Shown here: positions 37,524 to 45,625 of the stretch, piece after piece | Layout: the number at the start of each line of letters is the position of its first letter | How positions within the stretch are numbered: position 1 is the first letter of the stretch | Assembly (NCBI RefSeq): GCF_001908375.1 | Contig: NZ_CP017241.1 | Coordinates: forward strand, 2,979,001-3,043,000 | Direction of reading: 5' to 3' | Source of the DNA: Rhizobium etli 8C-3 | GTDB taxonomy: Bacteria > Pseudomonadota > Alphaproteobacteria > Rhizobiales > Rhizobiaceae | DNA length: 64,000 nucleotides | Program-made: the position numbers and the translations under genes | Notes under the pieces: generated by a model | Seen by the model: the letters and a program-made list of their open reading frames with translations, nothing else | What the model was told of the DNA's origin: nothing | The model's database searches: none

Positions 37524-38789
37524 TCAGGAACGAACGGGCCTGGCAGATTGATAACGCTGCAGGCCGGCCATCGCCGCGCGCTGGCGCGCGCCGACAAGCT
37601 TTCCTGCGGAAAAATAAAGAAGAAAGGTACCGACATTATAGGGCGTTAGAACGTCGATCTCCACGAAAGAACGGATCAGAAGCAGAACGACAATGCCGAA
37701 AAGGACATAGGATTCATCATTGCGGACATCCTCGATCAGCCGGCGCAGATGCCCCCACAGGGTCGCGATGATCGTGACAGCAAGGATGAGCACGCCGATC
37801 AGGCCGAGTTCCACGGCCGTCTCGATGTAGGTATTGTGAAAATGGAAACCGGCTCGCGAGGCGATGAAGAATTCCTTCCACAGCCGCTCGGGCTCTGCGA
37901 AACCCTGAACCCAATAGGCCTGATAGCCGATGCCGAAGGCCGGGTTCTGCGCCGCAGCCGCAATGCCCTGTTGCCAGAGATAGGTGCGGCCCGTCAGCGT
38001 CGAATCCTTGCCGAAGATGCCCAGGATCGCGTCGACAGCGCCTAGATAGACGCCCGCGACCACCAGAATGACAGCTGCGACGCCGCCGCCGACCACCAGC
38101 AGCTTGCGCTGTTGCGGCGACAGCATGAGCACGACGCGAAACCCGATCAGCAGGGCAACGATCGCCGCCGTCGTGATGACCGAGGTGGCGGATTGCGAGG
38201 CAAGCAGGCAATAGGCAGCCATAAGCCCGACCATGCCCGACGCCATCATCCAGAAACGGCGCTCGCCGTAAATGAAGACGGCCGCAAAGGCGAAGATGAT
38301 GCCGAGCGAGGCATAAACGCCGAGCTGGTTCTTCGATGCGAAGGCGCCGACGAAGCTGTAGGTCCCGTCCAGCACGTCATATTCGTAGTAGCCGAAGAGG
38401 ATTGAATAAAGCAGCACGACCGCCGCGCCTGCCACGACCCCCAGCGTCAGCGTCCGCACATCAAGCACGCGCACGGCAATCAGCGCGCAGGCCACCTGCG
38501 TCAGATACTGGATGCTCGCCCTCATCGACACGCTCGGCACGTTGGACCAGAAGACGGAGAGGAAGGCGAAACCGGCGAAGGCGAACAGCCAGATGTACCG
38601 GCTGTAGCTGCCGAGCACCTTGCGATAATCGACGGCGACGAGCGGCAGCCACAATGCATAGTAAAACAGGACCGCCACCTGCCCGAAGCGGATCGAGTAA
38701 GCGAAGCAGAAGAGAGAAAGGGCAACCGCCGGAATGGCGTAGAGCTCGTTCTCACCAGGCTTTATCAGCACCGACTTGGCGATCCGCAT
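37524..38789 (-). CDS. exoQ: ExoQ-type polysaccharide polymerase (O-antigen ligase/Wzy family)
   Basis: Polytopic membrane protein (421 residues, about 11 helices) expected to polymerise succinoglycan repeat units at the periplasmic face. The Wzy_C-like region includes GKDSTLTGRTYLWQQGI and a large periplasmic loop ending in FHFHNTYIETAVELG, where the His and Asn are typical of O-antigen ligase-like enzymes. It lies between exoF and exoZ, 11 bases from exoF. High-molecular-weight polymer formation would require it together with ExoP. Confidence 0.9.
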   Translation of the reverse strand: MRIAKSVLIKPGENELYAIPAVALSLFCFAYSIRFGQVAVLFYYALWLPLVAVDYRKVLGSYSRYIWLFAFAGFAFLSVFWSNVPSVSMRASIQYLTQVACALIAVRVLDVRTLTLGVVAGAAVVLLYSILFGYYEYDVLDGTYSFVGAFASKNQLGVYASLGIIFAFAAVFIYGERRFWMMASGMVGLMAAYCLLASQSATSVITTAAIVALLIGFRVVLMLSPQQRKLLVVGGGVAAVILVVAGVYLGAVDAILGIFGKDSTLTGRTYLWQQGIAAAAQNPAFGIGYQAYWVQGFAEPERLWKEFFIASRAGFHFHNTYIETAVELGLIGVLILAVTIIATLWGHLRRLIEDVRNDESYVLFGIVVLLLIRSFVEIDVLTPYNVGTFLLYFSAGKLVGARQRAAMAGLQRYQSARPVRS

Positions 38790-38800
38790 GCGGGTCTCCG

Positions 38801-40066
38801 CTATCTCATCGCAACCCCGGCGGTGACCCTGATCAGGTCGCCCGGCTGCAATGTGGTGTTTTCCTGGACCGGAATTTCCTTCGACTGGCCGTCAACCTCC
38901 CGCACGATGGAATAGCTGATGCTAGCGGCATTTTGGGGATCGAAACGAGCCGCGTCGTTCGATTGCGCCAGTGCTTCCGACATTAGCGCATCGCTGGTGG
39001 CAATCTTCAGGTTGAGCGTATCCAGTTCGGATTCGGTGTCCTGCAGTTCCTGCGACAGCTTGGCGTCCCAGTCGTTGCGCAGGGTGATCTCGTCCTGGTT
39101 GGCCTGGCTGATGTCCTGCTTGGCCTTCAAGATGTTGGTATCGATATCGAGAAGGGTGGCCTCGGTATCGGCTGCGCGCTGTTCGGCCGCCATCTTTCGG
39201 GCGCTGAGGGCAAGGCCCTTTTCGGCCAGGTTCTCGACCTTGTCGCGGTCCTCTTTGGCAAGCTCGAGCTGGCGCGTCTGTGTCTCGGTCTTCTTGCCGA
39301 GAGACACGATTTCGGCCTGCAACAGCGCTTTCAGGTCATCGAGCGCCTGAAGCTGCAGCGTGAGCCGTTTCTTGCGCGTGTTCATCAATGACGTTTCGCT
39401 GGCAAGCAGGGCCTTTGCTTCGGGCAGATCCTTGAGCTCCTGCGGCATTTCGATCGTGTCGCTCTTGGAGGTTTCGGCCTGCAGCCGCGCCTTGCGGGCA
39501 ATGAGGCGGTTGCGCTCCGTCGTATAGACGACGGCGTCGCCCTTGGCATTTATGAAATCGCGGGCAAAACGCTGGCCGGCATCGGCCCGCCTCAGGCCAC
39601 CAGCGATGCTGACGGCCTTCACGACTGTCAGATTGGGTGCGAAGGGATATTCGCCCGGGTTTTCTACATCGCCGGTGAGATAGATCGGCCGGAACTGGGC
39701 AAGTTCGACGGATGCCGAGGGCCGGTCCTTGAGGCCGAACTGCTTCTGCAGCGCGACGCCGATTTCCTGCGCGATTGCATCCGTCGTCTTTCCGGAGGCC
39801 GGGAGATCGCCTACGAACGGCAGTGAGAGACTGCCCGAGGGGCCGATCGTGTAATCGCCGCTCACCACTGACCAGTCGCGGATCGAGCCTTCCGCCGTTT
39901 GCCATTCGGCAACGCGGATGCGCAGCTTGTCCATGATGCCGAGTTGGTAGTCGGCAGCCCGGGCAAAACCGGAGGACCCGATCAATATGCTAAGCCCCGC
40001 AACGAAAGCGAGGCCGTGCATAAAGGAACTTCCAAGCAGGTTGCGGCGCAACAGGACGTCTCTCAT
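38801..40066 (-). CDS. exoF: ExoF-type polysaccharide export protein (outer-membrane/periplasmic)
   Basis: 421 residues, the same length as I recall for S. meliloti ExoF. A signal peptide (residues 1-37, ending SGFARA) is followed by the poly-export domain (ADYQLGIMDKLRIRV) and an SLBB-like segment (PIYLTGDVENPGEYPF). A long coiled-coil (about 190-350) is rich in Leu, Glu, Lys and Gln, and the C-terminal part ends LQPGDLIRVT. In S. meliloti it is needed for the first galactose step together with ExoY and for export. It lies between exoY and exoQ. Confidence 0.93.
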   Translation of the reverse strand: MRDVLLRRNLLGSSFMHGLAFVAGLSILIGSSGFARAADYQLGIMDKLRIRVAEWQTAEGSIRDWSVVSGDYTIGPSGSLSLPFVGDLPASGKTTDAIAQEIGVALQKQFGLKDRPSASVELAQFRPIYLTGDVENPGEYPFAPNLTVVKAVSIAGGLRRADAGQRFARDFINAKGDAVVYTTERNRLIARKARLQAETSKSDTIEMPQELKDLPEAKALLASETSLMNTRKKRLTLQLQALDDLKALLQAEIVSLGKKTETQTRQLELAKEDRDKVENLAEKGLALSARKMAAEQRAADTEATLLDIDTNILKAKQDISQANQDEITLRNDWDAKLSQELQDTESELDTLNLKIATSDALMSEALAQSNDAARFDPQNAASISYSIVREVDGQSKEIPVQENTTLQPGDLIRVTAGVAMR

Positions 40067-40143
40067 TCAGTCTTCCTCATAGATCGGCACGGCAAGCCAG
40101 AAGCAGTACCGTACGTTACTTGGCATATATTGGAAGCGGCTTG

Positions 40144-40824
40144 TCAGTAGCTGCCACGCTGCATGCAGACGGCGGGAATCGTCTGTGCAATGATCTTCAC
40201 ATCGCGGATGAGCGACCAGTTTTCGACGTAGTGGGTGTCGAAAGCCACGCGGGCAGCGTAAGACACGTCATTGCGCCCGCTGATCTGCCAAAGGCCGGTA
40301 AGACCAGGACGCGCCTGCAGATAGTAGACGGCCGAAGACTCATAGAGTTCCAGTTCATCAAGAACGACGGGCCTAGGCCCGACAACGCTCATTTCGCCGC
40401 GAAGGATGTTGATGAGCTGTGGCAGTTCATCGAGGCTGAGCTTGCGAAGCACGCTTCCGACCGCGGTGACCCTGGGATCGTCTTGCAGTTTTCGCGTTTC
40501 ACGCCACTCCTCCATCGCTTTCGGATTGTTGCGCAGATGCTCCTGCAGGACCTTGTCGCCGTTGACGACCATGGTCCGGAACTTCAGGCAACGGAACTCC
40601 TGGCCGTTGTGACCAATACGGCGATGCCCATAGAAAGCCGGCCCCTTGTCGGAGAGCTTTACGAGCAGCATCACCATCAGAAAAATCGGGCTCAGGAAAA
40701 GAAGCCCGAGCGAGGCAGCCGTGATATCGAATGCCCGCTTCATGATCCCGCCAGTCGGCGGAAACACATTTGCATGAACCACGCCAAAAAATGGCGTACT
40801 GTCCGATCTCGACGCAGACTTCAT
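40144..40824 (-). CDS. exoY: ExoY, undecaprenyl-phosphate galactose-phosphotransferase
   Basis: Starts succinoglycan repeat synthesis by moving galactose-1-P from UDP-galactose to undecaprenyl phosphate at the inner membrane. The 226 residues equal the length I recall for S. meliloti ExoY. One membrane helix (about 31-55) is followed by the polyprenyl glycosylphosphotransferase core: CLKFRTM, SLDELPQLINILRGEM and VGPRPVVLDELELY. The protein ends PAVCMQRGSY. It heads the exoY-F-Q-Z operon and is divergent from its repressor exoX across a 770-bp regulatory region. Confidence 0.96.
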   Translation of the reverse strand: MKSASRSDSTPFFGVVHANVFPPTGGIMKRAFDITAASLGLLFLSPIFLMVMLLVKLSDKGPAFYGHRRIGHNGQEFRCLKFRTMVVNGDKVLQEHLRNNPKAMEEWRETRKLQDDPRVTAVGSVLRKLSLDELPQLINILRGEMSVVGPRPVVLDELELYESSAVYYLQARPGLTGLWQISGRNDVSYAARVAFDTHYVENWSLIRDVKIIAQTIPAVCMQRGSY

Positions 40825-41043
40825 AGAGTTAACTCCACTTATGTTTGCCGTTTGGTCGGTAAGCCCAGGCCGCTAAGCTAGCGCTGACGAATGAGGAGTG
40901 TATGGGCGGATTTTGTTTTTTTAAGCCACAATTTCATGGCGATTGTGTAACGGCCCGTTTCGGGCGTGTCTTTATCACATTTCTTTTTTTAAGGGTTCTC
41001 TAAATTTCACATCCAAAGCATGCAATGTTTTTGTTTAGACTCT

Positions 41044-41220
41044 GTGCGGCGCACTAAAGGTCTTGGTGTTTGCTTCGCGTCGCAAAAAGATTGAAGAATA
41101 AATCTTTCTACGCCTTTCGGGTGACATTTGACTAAGCCATGCGGGCACTACCACGAGTAGGTCAACTATATTGTCTTATCGGGTAATTTATTGCGTCGCA
41201 CCATCCATTTTGCGGCGCAC
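41044..41220. repeat. Three copies of a (G/T)TGCGNCGCAC quasi-palindrome
   Basis: Copies GTGCGGCGCAC (41044-41054), TTGCGTCGCAC (41191-41201) and TTGCGGCGCAC (41210-41220) share a symmetric TGCG-N-CGCA core. The last two are 19 bases apart, about two helical turns. They are likely operator sites for a dimeric regulator. Confidence 0.55.
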
Positions 41221-41259
41221 ACTCAAATCGGTTTAGATGAAAACTTTGTAATAAAAGTT

Positions 41260-41332
41260 GAACGCATTTGGCTCTCATGCGTTCATTCGGTAGGCAAATG
41301 TGACGCTAATGACTGCGTGCAATGTCACATTT
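41260..41332. promoter_or_regulatory. Two adjacent long dyads upstream of exoX
   Basis: GAACGCAT (41260-41267) and ATGCGTTC (41277-41284) are perfect 8-bp arms with a nine-base spacer. AAATGTGAC (41296-41304) and GTCACATTT (41324-41332) are perfect 9-bp arms with a 19-base spacer. Neither is followed by a T-run that would make it an ordinary terminator. Confidence 0.5.
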
Positions 41333-41533
41333 TTCACAACCTGGAGTAAAAAGGACACATTTGCTCCCGAATCCTTGTCACGGCATTCCTTAACGGGGCG
41401 TCGTCGATTTTACCCAAAGCCGGAAGGAAACCTTAAACCGAATACTGTAGATAACGAGAGGACGGATGAAAAAGAATGCTCTGGTTCGGTTGAAACAAAG
41501 GGCCTTCTAAAATATACAAAATAAAGGGTCCTT

Positions 41534-41588
41534 AGGGAGGAAGCCTGATTCAATGACTGTTCATTGAACGAGCCTCCCCAAGGGAGGC
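41534..41588 (+). promoter_or_regulatory. Alternative RNA structure at the exoX ribosome-binding site
   Basis: GCCTCCC (41572-41578) pairs perfectly with GGGAGGC (41582-41588), burying the exoX Shine-Dalgarno seven bases before ATG 41595. An upstream GGGAGG (41535-41540) can pair with the same CCTCCC (41573-41578) and would release it. Between them TTCAATGA (41549-41556) and TCATTGAA (41561-41568) form a perfect 8-bp hairpin that would bring the distant pair together. The layout is that of a translational switch. Confidence 0.6.
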
Positions 41589-41594
41589 ACGGTT

Positions 41595-41882
41595 ATGTAT
41601 GCACCTCGCGTTTTCGTAAGCATGATCGGCGCTTTGGCCGTTTTTGCGGTTGCGATCTATTGGCTGAACGGCTCACTGACAACGACACTGATAGACACGG
41701 TGATCTGCGCCGTTCTCCTTCAGTTGGGCTATTTCGGCGGCGTCCTGTTCCTCGTTTGGAAGGAAGCCAAGGCGCGCAATTCCCAAGGCACCACGGCGAT
41801 ATCCCATACGCCGGCCCGAAGCGACGAAAAGGAGCAGATTCCTGTCTCGCCCTTCAATGGTTCGGAACCTTTCAACCGCTGA
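41595..41882 (+). CDS. exoX: ExoX, small membrane repressor of exopolysaccharide synthesis
   Basis: Small inner-membrane protein (95 residues; about 98 in S. meliloti) that lowers succinoglycan output, its effect depending on the ExoX:ExoY ratio. It begins MYAPRVFVSMIGALAVFAVA, with two hydrophobic helices (about 7-24 and 33-52), and ends in a polar tail, matching ExoX. It is divergent from exoY, as in S. meliloti. GGAGG at 41583-41587 is the ribosome-binding site and lies inside a perfect stem. Confidence 0.88.
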   Translation: MYAPRVFVSMIGALAVFAVAIYWLNGSLTTTLIDTVICAVLLQLGYFGGVLFLVWKEAKARNSQGTTAISHTPARSDEKEQIPVSPFNGSEPFNR

Positions 41883-42005
41883 AATCAAACTTCAAGGCCG
41901 CGATCGATAGCCGCCGGCCGATCCTGTAGTATCTTTTGAAGGTTTTTGCATTGCCGCAGAAGCGGCGACGTCCTAACTGTTGCGCGAGACAACGGAGGGT
42001 ACGAC

Positions 42006-43016
42006 GTGGTTGAAATGGCTAAGGCAAGCGTTTGCGTGATCATCGCCGCCAAGAACGCCGCCGATACGATCGGAATGGCTGTCGCTTCGGCTTTGCGGGA
42101 AAAACAGGTGGCTGAAGTCGTCGTCATCGACGACGGATCCGCCGATGGAACCGCAAGCGCCGCCCGGGCTGTTGATGACGGCAGCAGTCGCCTGAATGTC
42201 GTTTCCTTCGAAAAGAACAGAGGGCCATCGGCGGCCCGCAATCACGCGATCGAAATCTCCACCGCCCCTCTGATCAGCATCCTCGATGCCGACGACTTCT
42301 TCTTCGAAGGCCGGTTCGACCGGATGCTTGCCAACGACGACTGGGATTTCGTCGCCGACAATATTGCCTTCGTCGAAGCCGAGACCGTGACGCGTGCGCC
42401 CCAGCAGCTCGATCATTTCCTGGACCGTCCGGTGTTTCTCGACCTTGTGGCCTTCGTAGACGGCAATATTTCGAAGCGCGGCGTCCGGCGTGGCGAAATC
42501 GGCTTCCTGAAGCCCGTGATGCGGCGCGCGTTTCTTGATGCTCACAGGCTGCGCTATCGCGAGGAGATGCGTCTAGGGGAGGACTACGACCTCTACGTCA
42601 GGGCCCTGGCCAACGGCGCGCGCTACAAGGTGATCCACAGCTGCGGCTACGGTGCCGTCGTGCGCGGCAACTCGTTGAGCGGCAGCCACCGGACGGAGGA
42701 TCTTCGAAAGCTTTACGAAGCCGACCGGGCGATCCTGGCAAACTGCAGCCTGACGCCGCAAGCCGCCGCCGCCGTGCGTCGCCACGAGAGCCATGCTCGC
42801 GGCAAGTACGAACTTCGCCATTTCCTCGATATCAAGAAGAAATCGGGCGCGGGTGCAGCCTTGCGCTACGCCCTCACCCATCCTTTCGCCGTCCCGGCAA
42901 TTGCCGGCGGCATCTTCATGGACAAGACGGAGCGTTTCCGCAGCCCCGGCGGCGTCGAGATCGCCACGCAAGGCGCCGGCGGCCTCAGATATCTGCTGCC
43001 GTCGTCAGCCGAATAG
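42006..43016 (+). CDS. exoU: ExoU-type succinoglycan glucosyltransferase (GT2)
   Basis: Family 2 glycosyltransferase expected to add a side-chain beta-1,6-glucose to the lipid-linked unit. The nucleotide-binding start VCVIIAAKNAADTIG, the EVVVIDDGSADGTAS motif, the metal motif ISILDADDFFF and the acceptor motif LGEDYDLYVRALANG are all present. I chose GTG 42006 (336 residues) because GGAGGG lies six bases upstream. An ATG at 42015 is the alternative. It lies 123 bases after exoX on the same strand and is convergent with exoW. Linkage specificity is taken from the S. meliloti homologue by position and resemblance. Confidence 0.88.
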   Translation: MVEMAKASVCVIIAAKNAADTIGMAVASALREKQVAEVVVIDDGSADGTASAARAVDDGSSRLNVVSFEKNRGPSAARNHAIEISTAPLISILDADDFFFEGRFDRMLANDDWDFVADNIAFVEAETVTRAPQQLDHFLDRPVFLDLVAFVDGNISKRGVRRGEIGFLKPVMRRAFLDAHRLRYREEMRLGEDYDLYVRALANGARYKVIHSCGYGAVVRGNSLSGSHRTEDLRKLYEADRAILANCSLTPQAAAAVRRHESHARGKYELRHFLDIKKKSGAGAALRYALTHPFAVPAIAGGIFMDKTERFRSPGGVEIATQGAGGLRYLLPSSAE

Positions 43017-43022
43017 GAATCG

Positions 43023-43982
43023 CTACTTCGAAAGTTTGCCGCCGGCGATCTGCAGAGCACTTGCAAACAGAGCCGGATCACGCCACGCCCAGCGGGCCAG
43101 CATCTGGAAGTCCGGCAGGCGCCGTCGGCGCACCAGCCGCGCCTGGCTCCACAGCGCCTGCTTGCGCGCCCGGTTCTTGTAGGCCTTGATGGTCTCGATC
43201 TCCTGCGGACGCATCGAAAACCGGCTTTCAAGCCGATCCAGCGCCATCCAGGTGATGAACTGCTGCTTGAGAAACTGCGGTGAATCATTGTCGACGCCGT
43301 GGAAGATGTTGATGCCCTCTCCGCGCAAGGCGCCCGCCTGCGCGCAAAGAAGCACGCGTCGCGCCGCAAGCATGCAGTCGCAAAAGAAAAGCACGTCCTC
43401 CGCCGCCAGCCGCAGCGCAGCGTCGAAGCGAACCTTCTCGATGAGCGGCCGGCCGATGACCATGCACGACATGTGGAGGAAAGCCCAGTTCTTCAGCATC
43501 ACGCTGGCAATGTCGGGGATCTCGAGCAGCAGCGGATGCTCGCCAAGGCGCACGGCCTTCTCGCTGGCCTCCAGGTCGGCGATGCTGAAATGATAGTCGA
43601 ACTCCTCGCCGCCATGGATTGACGCCCAATAGCAGTCGGCATCGAACGTCTGCAGCGCGTCATGGGCATTTTGCAGGTGTTCGGGCGTCCACAAGTCGTC
43701 TGAATCGAGGAAGGCTGCAAAGCGCGTTGCCGCCGGAACGTTGTCGAGGCCTGTATTCCGTGCCCCGCCTGGTCCGGCATTTGACTGTTTCACGACCGCA
43801 ATGCGCGATCGCTGGTTTTCGGCAAGCGGCTTCAGTTCGTCGTCGGCGGGATAAGGCGACTGGTCATCGACGACGATCACATCGAAGTCCTGAAAGCTCT
43901 GGGCAAAGACCGATGCCAGCGCACGGCGCAGAATGCCGTCCTCGCGCTGATAAAACGGGATGATGATCGTGAAGGTCGCCAT
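43023..43982 (-). CDS. exoW: ExoW-type succinoglycan glucosyltransferase (GT2, beta-1,3)
   Basis: Expected to add the seventh sugar of the octasaccharide. The 319 residues from ATG 43982 equal the length I recall for S. meliloti ExoW. AGGAGAAAG sits directly upstream, whereas a GTG at 44027 would make this part of the coding sequence. The motifs ATFTIIIPFYQRE, VIVVDDQSPYP, NAGPGGARNTGLDNVP and AAFLDSDDLWTPEHL are clear. In S. meliloti exoW sits with exoT and exoV; here neither is present. Confidence 0.92.
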   Translation of the reverse strand: MATFTIIIPFYQREDGILRRALASVFAQSFQDFDVIVVDDQSPYPADDELKPLAENQRSRIAVVKQSNAGPGGARNTGLDNVPAATRFAAFLDSDDLWTPEHLQNAHDALQTFDADCYWASIHGGEEFDYHFSIADLEASEKAVRLGEHPLLLEIPDIASVMLKNWAFLHMSCMVIGRPLIEKVRFDAALRLAAEDVLFFCDCMLAARRVLLCAQAGALRGEGINIFHGVDNDSPQFLKQQFITWMALDRLESRFSMRPQEIETIKAYKNRARKQALWSQARLVRRRRLPDFQMLARWAWRDPALFASALQIAGGKLSK

Positions 43983-44491
43983 TCTTTCTCCTGAAGCGTC
44001 CGGTGCATGGGCACATAGGGCCGCCACTGCACCCGAGCAAGTTGCTGCACTGCGAAATGATCTAGGTCATTCCGGCCGAAATTTGTCAAAGGCCAAGAGC
44101 GCACTCTCAGCCATGTGCCGAATATACTCATCCGGCGGAGGACTGCCACATTCCAGCCACATTTAGGCAGCCGGCATGGCGTGAAACCGGATCGATCCCT
44201 TCACCAAAAGACAAAACTTTCCAGTCGCGGCGGCTTTCATCACCTCCCAATTTGAATTTATGATGACATTCCGATATACATTGGCCCATCGGCGTTTCAG
44301 TTCCTTCTCTTAAAGCCAATCGCGATAAGAGCCGTCGCTGAGCCGTTCAATTCAACCGTCCCGGAACGGGATCGCCGATGATTTTTGCTGCAGTGCCATA
44401 TTTTCTTCCGTAAAAACGCTCTAGCTTTTGGTCTGCGGGCTCGAGTCTGCTCTCGTTGAAACGGTCGCAAGGGGGGTGCGACCCAATAGGG
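43983..44491. other. Divergent intergenic region between exoW and exoH
   Basis: This stretch of about 509 bp takes the place where S. meliloti has exoT and exoI. I see no gene and no remnant of either. It holds a small TCCCG-GAA-CGGGA hairpin (44359-44371) and, next to exoH, a seven-base stem (44463-44483). It probably carries promoters for exoW and the exoHKLAMOP operon. Confidence 0.6.
44463..44483 (+). promoter_or_regulatory. Hairpin with G-rich loop in the exoH leader
   Basis: GGTCGCA (44463-44469) and TGCGACC (44477-44483) form a perfect stem whose loop is AGGGGGG. It lies immediately upstream of the candidate exoH start codons and could influence translation initiation. Confidence 0.45.
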
Positions 44492-45622
44492 GTGACTGAT
44501 AACGTGAACGTTGACGCCAACGTATCCTCGCGGATCAACCTGATGCGCATCGTGCTCATTTCGGGCATCGTGTTCGTCCATATACCGTTTGACCCTGCCA
44601 ATACGCCGTTCAACGGAACCTACGGTGTCTTCGACTGGCTGCGGGTCTTCCTGAGCGAAGCGCTCTTCCGCGTCGGGGTTCCCTGCCTCAGCGCCATTTC
44701 CGGCTACCTGCTGTTTCGCGGCGGGACGGAGGACTTCAACTATGTGAAGACGGTGCGCACGAAAGCGCAGACCGTTTTCCTGCCGTTCCTCATCTGGAAC
44801 ACGGCATTCTTCATCGCCGCGCTTGCGATGCTGAGCGTCGGCATCGGTGACGGCTATGTGGTCAGCCCGTGGACCGCATCGATGCGTGGCCTTCTCAGTC
44901 AGCTCTTTGCGGTCGAGGAATTTCCCACCAACATCCCGCTGTACTTCCTGCGCGACCTCTTCGTCTGCATCCTGCTTTCGCCGCTGCTGGCCTGGCTCAT
45001 CCGGCGGATCCCCCTGCTGACATTGTCGACCTTGTTACTGCTTGCGCTCATTCCGGAAATGTCGCTCCATATCGTGATCAAGCGCTCGATCCTCTTCAGC
45101 TTCGCATTCGGCATCTATGCGAGCATGTACAAGATCGATATCAAGGCGCTCGACCGCTTTGCACCATTGGGCGTGGCGCTGCTGCTTGCCGCTTCAGGGC
45201 TGCTTGCAACCGCGATCTACATGACCGGCCCGTCGATGCCGGACTGGGTGGAGCTGTGCCGCAACGCGCTGGCAATCGGCGGGGCCGCCGGATTCTGGAT
45301 GCTCTCGGCGCTTTTGATCAAGACACCTGTCGGCCAGCGTCTTTCAAAGACCGGAAGCTTGAGCTTCTGGATCTTCTGCGCCCATTATCCGCTGCTTGTC
45401 CTGTTCTTCATGGTTTGGGGAAAGACAGGCATCGGCTTTTATCCGCTCTTCTTCTGCGGCTCGCTTCTGGTGCTCTTTCCAGTGCTTGTGCTTTCCAACA
45501 GCTTTGTCCGCAGTAACGCGCCGCGCCTTTATGCCGTGCTGACGGGCGGGCGGACTAAACAGAGCTCTCGATCCCCTTCCCGCCGGGATGTCCCGGCAGA
45601 ATTCGTTCCACAGCAAAGGTGA
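44492..45622 (+). CDS. exoH: ExoH-type succinyltransferase (acyltransferase-3 family)
   Basis: Polytopic membrane enzyme expected to succinylate the seventh sugar of succinoglycan; in S. meliloti this is needed for symbiotically active low-molecular-weight EPS. The core motifs RINLMRIVLISGIVFVHIPF (His in FVHIP), GVPCLSAISGYLLFR and NIPLYFLRDLFVCILLSPL match ExoH closely. The start is uncertain: GTG 44492 gives 376 residues, GTG 44504 has AGGGG about 11 bases upstream, and TTG 44456 is also in frame. It is the first gene of the exoHK(LA)MOP operon. Confidence 0.88.
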   Translation: MTDNVNVDANVSSRINLMRIVLISGIVFVHIPFDPANTPFNGTYGVFDWLRVFLSEALFRVGVPCLSAISGYLLFRGGTEDFNYVKTVRTKAQTVFLPFLIWNTAFFIAALAMLSVGIGDGYVVSPWTASMRGLLSQLFAVEEFPTNIPLYFLRDLFVCILLSPLLAWLIRRIPLLTLSTLLLLALIPEMSLHIVIKRSILFSFAFGIYASMYKIDIKALDRFAPLGVALLLAASGLLATAIYMTGPSMPDWVELCRNALAIGGAAGFWMLSALLIKTPVGQRLSKTGSLSFWIFCAHYPLLVLFFMVWGKTGIGFYPLFFCGSLLVLFPVLVLSNSFVRSNAPRLYAVLTGGRTKQSSRSPSRRDVPAEFVPQQR

Positions 45623-45625
45623 GAC

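Larger units (their letters stand above)
40825..41594. promoter_or_regulatory. Large divergent regulatory region between exoY and exoX
   Basis: This 770-bp AT-rich stretch contrasts with its GC-rich neighbours and holds no credible gene. Three near-palindromes of type (G/T)TGCGNCGCAC lie at 41044-41054, 41191-41201 and 41210-41220. TCACATTT-like words occur at about 40975, 41006, 41122, 41296 (inverted), 41324 and 41354. Two longer dyads are present, GAACGCAT/ATGCGTTC (41260-41284) and AAATGTGAC/GTCACATTT (41296-41332). The last 60 bases fold into alternative hairpins at the exoX ribosome-binding site. The EPS regulators of rhizobia (MucR/Ros, ChvI, SyrM types) are candidate binders. Confidence 0.7.

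Noticed and set aside
41300..41524. Possible small plus-strand gene (74 codons) upstream of exoX
   Set aside because: It overlaps the dyad and motif cluster, starts within an inverted repeat, and shows no recognisable features.
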